NCBI GenBank assembly: GCA_947367285.1
Contig: CANBDB010000034.1
Span: forward strand, 1-12,173
Direction: 5' to 3'
Origin: an uncultured Clostridia bacterium
GTDB taxonomy: Bacteria > Bacillota > Clostridia > Oscillospirales > CAG-272
DNA: 12,173 bases
The position numbers and the translations under genes were made by a program. Below, piece by piece: positions 8,688-12,173 of this stretch (position 1 is its first letter; each line of letters starts with the position of its first letter). Below the pieces are notes generated by a model. That model worked only from the letters and a program-made list of their open reading frames with translations, did not search any database and was not told the DNA's origin.

Positions 8688-8710
8688 TGGTCATCTTCCT
8701 TTCATATTTT

Positions 8711-8738
8711 AATATATAGAATGAATAAAAAAAGTCAA
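8711..8738 (-). promoter_or_regulatory. Sigma-A-type promoter for the thiolase-liv operon
   Basis: On the minus strand TTGACT (8733-8738) is separated by 16 bases from TATATT (8711-8716), each one mismatch from the -35 and -10 consensus. The expected start point near 8704 leaves a leader of about 17 bases containing the thiolase ribosome site. This makes thlA through the binding protein an independently startable unit. Confidence 0.65.
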
Positions 8739-8751
8739 TTTTATTATTTGT

Positions 8752-8827
8752 TTTGTATCGAATGAGGAAATTCAGCTCCGTAGGGGAGGATATTATCCTC
8801 CCACCACGAATGACCGTTCAATACAAA
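8752..8827. repeat. Palindromic intergenic element with terminal inverted repeats
   Basis: TTTGTAT (8752-8758) and ATACAAA (8821-8827) form 7-bp terminal inverted repeats. At the centre GGGAGGATA (8784-8792) and TATCCTCCC (8794-8802) form a near-perfect palindrome. CGAATGA occurs as a direct repeat on both sides (8759-8765, 8807-8813). The element sits between etfA and the thiolase promoter. It has no U-tract after the hairpin on the minus strand, so it is not a classic intrinsic terminator, though it could protect or end the bcd-etf transcript. It resembles REP/MITE-like repeats of clostridial genomes from memory only. Confidence 0.55.
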
Positions 8828-8831
8828 TTAA

Positions 8832-9800
8832 TTATTCAAGAATTTTATTAAGATTCTTAAATACTGCTTCAGCGTCAGCTACGATACCAAGGTTAGCAAC
8901 CTTAAAGATGGGTGCGTTCTTATCGTTATTAACTGCAACGATGAACTCGGACTCTTCCATACCTGCAAGGTGCTGGATAGCGCCGCTGATACCGAATGCG
9001 AGATATGCCTCGGGGCGAACAGTCTTACCTGTCTGACCAACCTGACGAGCGTGCTCAACAAGGCCTGCGTCAACAAGTGCACGGGATGCGGAAAGAGTTC
9101 CACCGAGCTTGCCTGCAAGCTCACGAGCGCTGTCAAGGTTCTTAACACCACGGCCGCAAGAAACAAGGATCTTAGCTTCCTCGATATTTGCCTCAGCCTT
9201 TTGGCTCTTAACCTCTTCAAGAACGGTTACTGCAAATTTGGAGGTGTTCCATTCGATTTCTTCAACTACTACTTCACCTGTGCGAGTTGCATCTGCCTCA
9301 AGCTTCTTCATAACGCCGGGACGAACCGTGCTCATCTGAGGACGGTGGTCGGGACAAATGATTGTCGCAAAGAGGTTGCCGCCAAACGCGGGTCTTGTCA
9401 TGAAGAGATTGCCATCTTCATCCATCTCAAGCTTTGTGCAGTCCGCTGTAAGACCTGTTTTAAGGCGAGCGGAAAGACGGGGAGCGAGGTCACGTCCGAT
9501 GCTTGTAGCACCGAAGAGGATTACGCTCGGCTCATATTTTTTAGCAATTTGTGTAACCGCCTGTGCGTAGGGCTCGGTTACAAATTTTTCAAGATTTTCG
9601 TGGTCAACTACGTAAACACCGTCAGCACCGTGAGCGATAAGCTCCCCTGCCTTATCAGTTACGTTGTGACCGAGGAGGATGGCGTTAACCTTTTCGCCTG
9701 TTTTTTCAGCGAGCTCACGCGCAACACCGAGAAGCTCAAGAGCTACGCCCTGAAGCTGACCGTCACGCTGTTCGCAGAATACCCAAATATTCTTTGCCAT
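8832..9800 (-). CDS. etfA: Electron transfer flavoprotein alpha subunit
   Basis: EtfA, 322 residues, carrying FAD and partnering EtfB to exchange electrons with the acyl-CoA dehydrogenase. The N-terminal domain (1-200) includes RPAFGGNLFATI (136-147) and RPQMSTVRPGVM (153-164), typical of clostridial EtfA. The C-terminal FAD domain shows SCGRGVK (214-220), ASRALVDAG (238-246), RQVGQTGK (252-259), GISGAIQHLAGM (270-281) and NNDKNAPIF (291-299). There is no extra ferredoxin domain as in CarE-type subunits. The start is 17 bases after etfB with AAGGAGGG upstream. Last gene of the bcd-etfB-etfA unit. Confidence 0.95.
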   Translation of the reverse strand: MAKNIWVFCEQRDGQLQGVALELLGVARELAEKTGEKVNAILLGHNVTDKAGELIAHGADGVYVVDHENLEKFVTEPYAQAVTQIAKKYEPSVILFGATSIGRDLAPRLSARLKTGLTADCTKLEMDEDGNLFMTRPAFGGNLFATIICPDHRPQMSTVRPGVMKKLEADATRTGEVVVEEIEWNTSKFAVTVLEEVKSQKAEANIEEAKILVSCGRGVKNLDSARELAGKLGGTLSASRALVDAGLVEHARQVGQTGKTVRPEAYLAFGISGAIQHLAGMEESEFIVAVNNDKNAPIFKVANLGIVADAEAVFKNLNKILE

Positions 9801-9817
9801 TTTCTTTTCCCTCCTTA

Positions 9818-10603
9818 TTAAATAAGATGACGCTCTTTGAGTGCATCCGCGATTGCCTTTGCGGCACTTTCGGGATCGAGCTCAAGAGTTTCAATTGTCT
9901 TGTTGAACTGCTTTGTTGCGGTGGACTTAACCTTTGTGGGTGAGCCGCCGAGACCGATATCCGCCTTGTCAAGATCAAGGTCGGCAAATGTGATGATACC
10001 AATTTCCTTTTCATCCTGCGCTACGATATCCCAAACGTTCATGTATCTGGGCTTAGCGAGAGAGGAAAGAACTGTTACAAGGCACATGCCGGAAACCTTA
10101 AGTGTTTGGTATCTATCCTCAAATTCACGCTTAACGATAAGTGCGCCGCACTCCTCACAGTAGTCAATAGCTGCTGCGTATGTAATTTGAGGAATACCGA
10201 GATGCTCAGCGATCTGAGGACCAACCTGAGCTGTGTCACCGTCGATAGCCTGACGTCCGCAGAATACCACGTCCGCACCGAGCTTTCTGATAGCTGCTGC
10301 GATAATTGTGGATGTTGCGAGTGTGTCGGAGCCTGCGAATGCTCGGTCAGTAAGAAGGAACGCTTCATCAGCACCCATAGCAAGTGCTTCGCGGAGTGCC
10401 TTTTCAGCCTGCGCGGGGCCCATTGTGAGAACTGTTACTGTAGCGCCAACCTTTTCCTTGAGTTGAAGAGCTGCCTCGATAGCAGTCTTGTCATCGGGGT
10501 TGATGATACTGGGAACACCGTCACGTTTAAGTGTATTTGTTACGGGATCAATTTTAATTTCTGTGGTATTAGGTACCTGTTTGATACAAACTATAATTTT
10601 CAT
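9818..10603 (-). CDS. etfB: Electron transfer flavoprotein beta subunit
   Basis: EtfB, 261 residues from ATG at 10603 (MKIIVCIKQVPNTTEIKIDP, the usual EtfB beginning). A GTG two codons earlier (10609) is in frame but would leave only four bases after the GAGG ribosome site, so I prefer the ATG. The nucleotide-binding region reads CGRQAIDGDTAQVGP (115-129), the form seen in clostridial Etfs that bifurcate electrons from NADH to ferredoxin and crotonyl-CoA, unlike mitochondrial EtfB. GADEAFLLTDRAFAGSDT (77-94) is also conserved. It lies 12 bases after bcd. Bifurcation is inferred from family resemblance, not demonstrated. Confidence 0.94.
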   Translation of the reverse strand: MKIIVCIKQVPNTTEIKIDPVTNTLKRDGVPSIINPDDKTAIEAALQLKEKVGATVTVLTMGPAQAEKALREALAMGADEAFLLTDRAFAGSDTLATSTIIAAAIRKLGADVVFCGRQAIDGDTAQVGPQIAEHLGIPQITYAAAIDYCEECGALIVKREFEDRYQTLKVSGMCLVTVLSSLAKPRYMNVWDIVAQDEKEIGIITFADLDLDKADIGLGGSPTKVKSTATKQFNKTIETLELDPESAAKAIADALKERHLI

Positions 10604-10615
10604 TTTCACTCAACC

Positions 10616-11752
10616 TCACTTTCTAAGAAGCGCGCCGGAGATAACCATTCTCTGTACCTCACTTGTGCCCTCGTAAATTTCAGTGATCTTTGCGTCGCGC
10701 ATCATTCTTTCAACGGGATACTCACGAGTATAACCGTAGCCGCCGTGAAGCTGAACTGCCTTTGTTGTTACGTACATTGCTGTTTCAGCTGCAAAGAGCT
10801 TTGCCTGTGCAGCATTTACGGAAAGTGTGGGAAGCTTGTTCTGCTTTGCGTTTACTGCCGCATATACAAGTCCCTTAGCCGCTGCAACGCGAGTTGCCAT
10901 ATCAGCAAGCTGGAACTGTGTGTTCTGGAAGGCGGAAATGCTTCTGCCGAACTGCTTTCTTGATTTAACGTATGCAACGGTTGCGTCAAGAGCGCCCTCA
11001 GCGATACCAAGTGCCTGAGCAGCGATACCGATACGTCCACCGTCAAGTGTCTTCATGGCGATCTTAAAGCCGTCGCCGCGCTTACCAAGAAGGTTTTCCT
11101 TGGGAACCTTTACGTTGTTGAAGATAAGCTCACATGTGGAAGAACCGCGAATACCCATCTTCTTTTCCTTCTTACCAACGGAGAATCCCTCAAATGCGGA
11201 CTCAACGATGAATGCGCTCATCTCGGGGCCCTTGGGTGTCTTGCCGGTAATTGCAATGATAATGTAAGTGGACGCATAGCCCGCATTTGTAATGAAGATT
11301 TTGCTACCGTTGAGAAGGTAGTGGTCTTCCATTTCAACCGCTACTGTCTGCTGGTTAGCTGCGTCAGTACCTGCGTTGGGCTCGGTGAGACCGAATGCAC
11401 CGATCTTTCTACCGCTTGCAAGGTCGGGAAGATACTTTCTTCTCTGCTCCTCGTTACCGTACTCAAGAATGGGTGCTACGCAAAGTGACATGTGTGCGGA
11501 CAAGATAACGCCCGTTGTACCGCAGTGCTTGGAAAGCTCCTCTACCGCGGAGATGTACATGGGATAGTCACTGCCTGCTCCGCCGTATTCACGGGGAACG
11601 ATGATGCCCATAAGTCCCATCTTTGCCATCTTTTCAACAGTTTCAGCGGGGAAACGCTCAAGCTCGTCAACCTCTTCAGCAAGGGGCTTAACCTCGGTTT
11701 CAGCGAAATCCCTGATCATCTGTTCAAACAGAATTGATTTGTAATTTGCCAT
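10616..11752 (-). CDS. bcd: Butyryl-CoA dehydrogenase-like acyl-CoA dehydrogenase
   Basis: Flavin-dependent short-chain acyl-CoA dehydrogenase, 378 residues, the size of clostridial Bcd (about 379). It interconverts butyryl-CoA and crotonyl-CoA with EtfAB as electron partner. FAD/substrate motifs: AFGLTEPNAGTDAA (119-132), KIFITNAG (151-158), TLDGGRIGIAAQALG (235-249), QLHGGYGYTREYPVERM (334-350). The catalytic base is Glu361 in IYEGTSEVQ. The ATG at 11752 follows AAGGAGG with eight-base spacing; an in-frame TTG at 11788 would add 12 residues that encode the ribosome site itself, so it is rejected. First gene of the bcd-etfB-etfA unit. Close relatives act on branched or slightly longer acyl-CoAs, so butyryl-CoA specificity is likely but not certain. 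Confidence 0.93.
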   Translation of the reverse strand: MANYKSILFEQMIRDFAETEVKPLAEEVDELERFPAETVEKMAKMGLMGIIVPREYGGAGSDYPMYISAVEELSKHCGTTGVILSAHMSLCVAPILEYGNEEQRRKYLPDLASGRKIGAFGLTEPNAGTDAANQQTVAVEMEDHYLLNGSKIFITNAGYASTYIIIAITGKTPKGPEMSAFIVESAFEGFSVGKKEKKMGIRGSSTCELIFNNVKVPKENLLGKRGDGFKIAMKTLDGGRIGIAAQALGIAEGALDATVAYVKSRKQFGRSISAFQNTQFQLADMATRVAAAKGLVYAAVNAKQNKLPTLSVNAAQAKLFAAETAMYVTTKAVQLHGGYGYTREYPVERMMRDAKITEIYEGTSEVQRMVISGALLRK

Positions 11753-11801
11753 TTGTTTTTCCTCCTTGGGCGAGAGCCTTTGTGCCAATGCTCCCTACCC
11801 T

Positions 11802-11828
11802 ATTATGTTAAAATTGTTTTTTTGTCAT
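11802..11828 (-). promoter_or_regulatory. Candidate promoter of bcd-etfB-etfA
   Basis: On the minus strand ATGACA (11823-11828) and CATAAT (11802-11807) each match five of six consensus bases, but the spacer is only 15 bases. The predicted start near 11795 gives a leader of about 43 bases before the bcd ATG. The position is right; the short spacer keeps confidence modest. Confidence 0.4.
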
Positions 11829-11850
11829 TTTTTGTGTGCATTTGTGCGCA
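11821..11850. repeat. Three 10-bp units beginning TTTGT beside the bcd promoter
   Basis: On the plus strand TTTGT begins at 11821, 11831 and 11841. The second and third full 10-mers (TTTGTGTGCA, TTTGTGCGCA) differ at one base; the first shares TTTGT only. They lie at and just upstream of the candidate -35 box, spaced one helical turn apart, so they could be a regulator site or simply an A-tract upstream element. Confidence 0.45.
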
Positions 11851-11870
11851 AAGCATCGCGCTGCGAAGGA

Positions 11871-12138
11871 GAACTCCCTCAGCCAAATGAAATCTAATCA
11901 TTAGCCTTCCCCTGAGGGGAGGGGGACCGCTCGCGGTGGATGAGGGGATCGCCATTTAGTTTGCGCTAAATGTTTTATCCACTCAAGGGGAACTCCCTCC
12001 GTCTGCCTTCGGCATCCACCTCCCTGTCGTAGGGAGGCTTGGATTACTTGCCTCACGATACGGCGACGCACAAATGATATTGTACCCCCTCACACCGTAG
12101 GGGTCGACGGTCTCACTGCGGTTCGGTCACGCTCGGAG
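11871..12138. repeat. Cluster of palindromic repeat-like units, non-coding
   Basis: No gene is visible here. GAACTCCCTC starts two units (11871 and 11990). The first unit contains CCTTCCCC/GGGGAGGG around TGA (11905-11923, one G-U pair) and ACCGC/GCGGT (11926-11937). Then GTGGAT/ATCCAC (11936-11941, 11977-11982) encloses CATTTAG/CTAAATG (11953-11959, 11966-11972). The second unit holds TGCC/GGCA (12004-12014) and CCTCCCT/AGGGAGG (12019-12037). A further GC-rich stretch from about 12093 begins CCGTAGGGG. The layout resembles interspersed non-coding repeats common in Clostridia genomes; this is from memory. Confidence 0.5.
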
Positions 12139-12164
12139 AAAAACAACACACCGTGTTGTTTTTT
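12139..12164. terminator. Bidirectional intrinsic terminator hairpin
   Basis: AAAAACAACAC (12139-12149) and GTGTTGTTTTT (12153-12163) pair perfectly over 11 bp around a three-base loop. A T-run follows on the plus strand, and the A-run at the left gives a T-run on the minus strand. No plus-strand gene ends here, so it most likely terminates a minus-strand gene lying to the right of the window and insulates the bcd promoter. Confidence 0.6.
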
Positions 12165-12173
12165 AAGATCCTC

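Noticed and set aside
8970..10963. Long plus-strand open frames (about 280 codons each) opposite etfA and etfB/bcd
   Set aside because: They are Cys/Ser-rich without recognisable domains and lie exactly opposite well-supported genes; they arise from the codon bias of the real genes.
11753..11788. A 12-residue longer bcd protein starting at TTG
   Set aside because: The extra codons contain the AAGGAGG ribosome site of the ATG at 11752, which also gives the usual Bcd length.
11802..11822. Possible Rex operator overlapping the bcd promoter
   Set aside because: Only one half-site-like string (TTAACAT) is seen; the facing TTGTTAA half at the required spacing is missing.

Overview
The window looks like a chromosomal segment of an anaerobic, moderately AT-rich Bacillota, most likely an uncultured gut or rumen member of Clostridia. 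This is inferred from strong AGGAGG-type ribosome binding sites, a lipoprotein-type binding protein, a clostridial-type butyryl-CoA dehydrogenase/Etf set, and short palindromic intergenic repeats. No rRNA, tRNA, CRISPR array or transposase gene is visible. All eleven genes lie on the minus strand, so transcription runs from right to left.

Right end (11753-12173): non-coding. It holds the probable bcd promoter with 10-bp-phased TTTGT repeats beside it, then a cluster of palindromic repeat-like units, then a bidirectional intrinsic-terminator hairpin that probably ends a neighbouring minus-strand gene outside the window.

First transcription unit (11752 to 8832): bcd, etfB, etfA, encoding a butyryl-CoA-type dehydrogenase and its electron-transfer flavoprotein. 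A 144-base gap follows, with a 76-base hairpin element and a good promoter (TTGACT-16-TATATT) directly before the thiolase.

Second unit (8687 to 81): thiolase, FabG-type short-chain dehydrogenase, a divergent FabH-like ketosynthase, then a complete branched-chain-amino-acid-type (HAAT family) ABC importer in the order livH, livM, livG, livF, binding protein. The ketosynthase stop codon and livH start share one base (TAATG), so enzyme and transporter genes are tightly coupled. A UUCG-capped 12-bp hairpin lies just after the last gene.

Together the enzymes supply C-C bond formation or thiolysis (thiolase, possibly the ketosynthase), 3-ketoacyl reduction or 3-hydroxyacyl oxidation (SDR), and 2-enoyl-CoA/acyl-CoA redox (Bcd-Etf). 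The enoyl-CoA hydratase and CoA-activating enzymes are not in the window. Inference: a short-chain or branched-chain acyl-CoA pathway tied to uptake of a branched amino acid or related carboxylate. Direction and substrate cannot be read from sequence. The most unusual points are the ~212-residue charged helical extension on LivG, the His replacing the catalytic Asn in the FabH-like protein, and the linkage of a butyrate-type module to a Liv importer.
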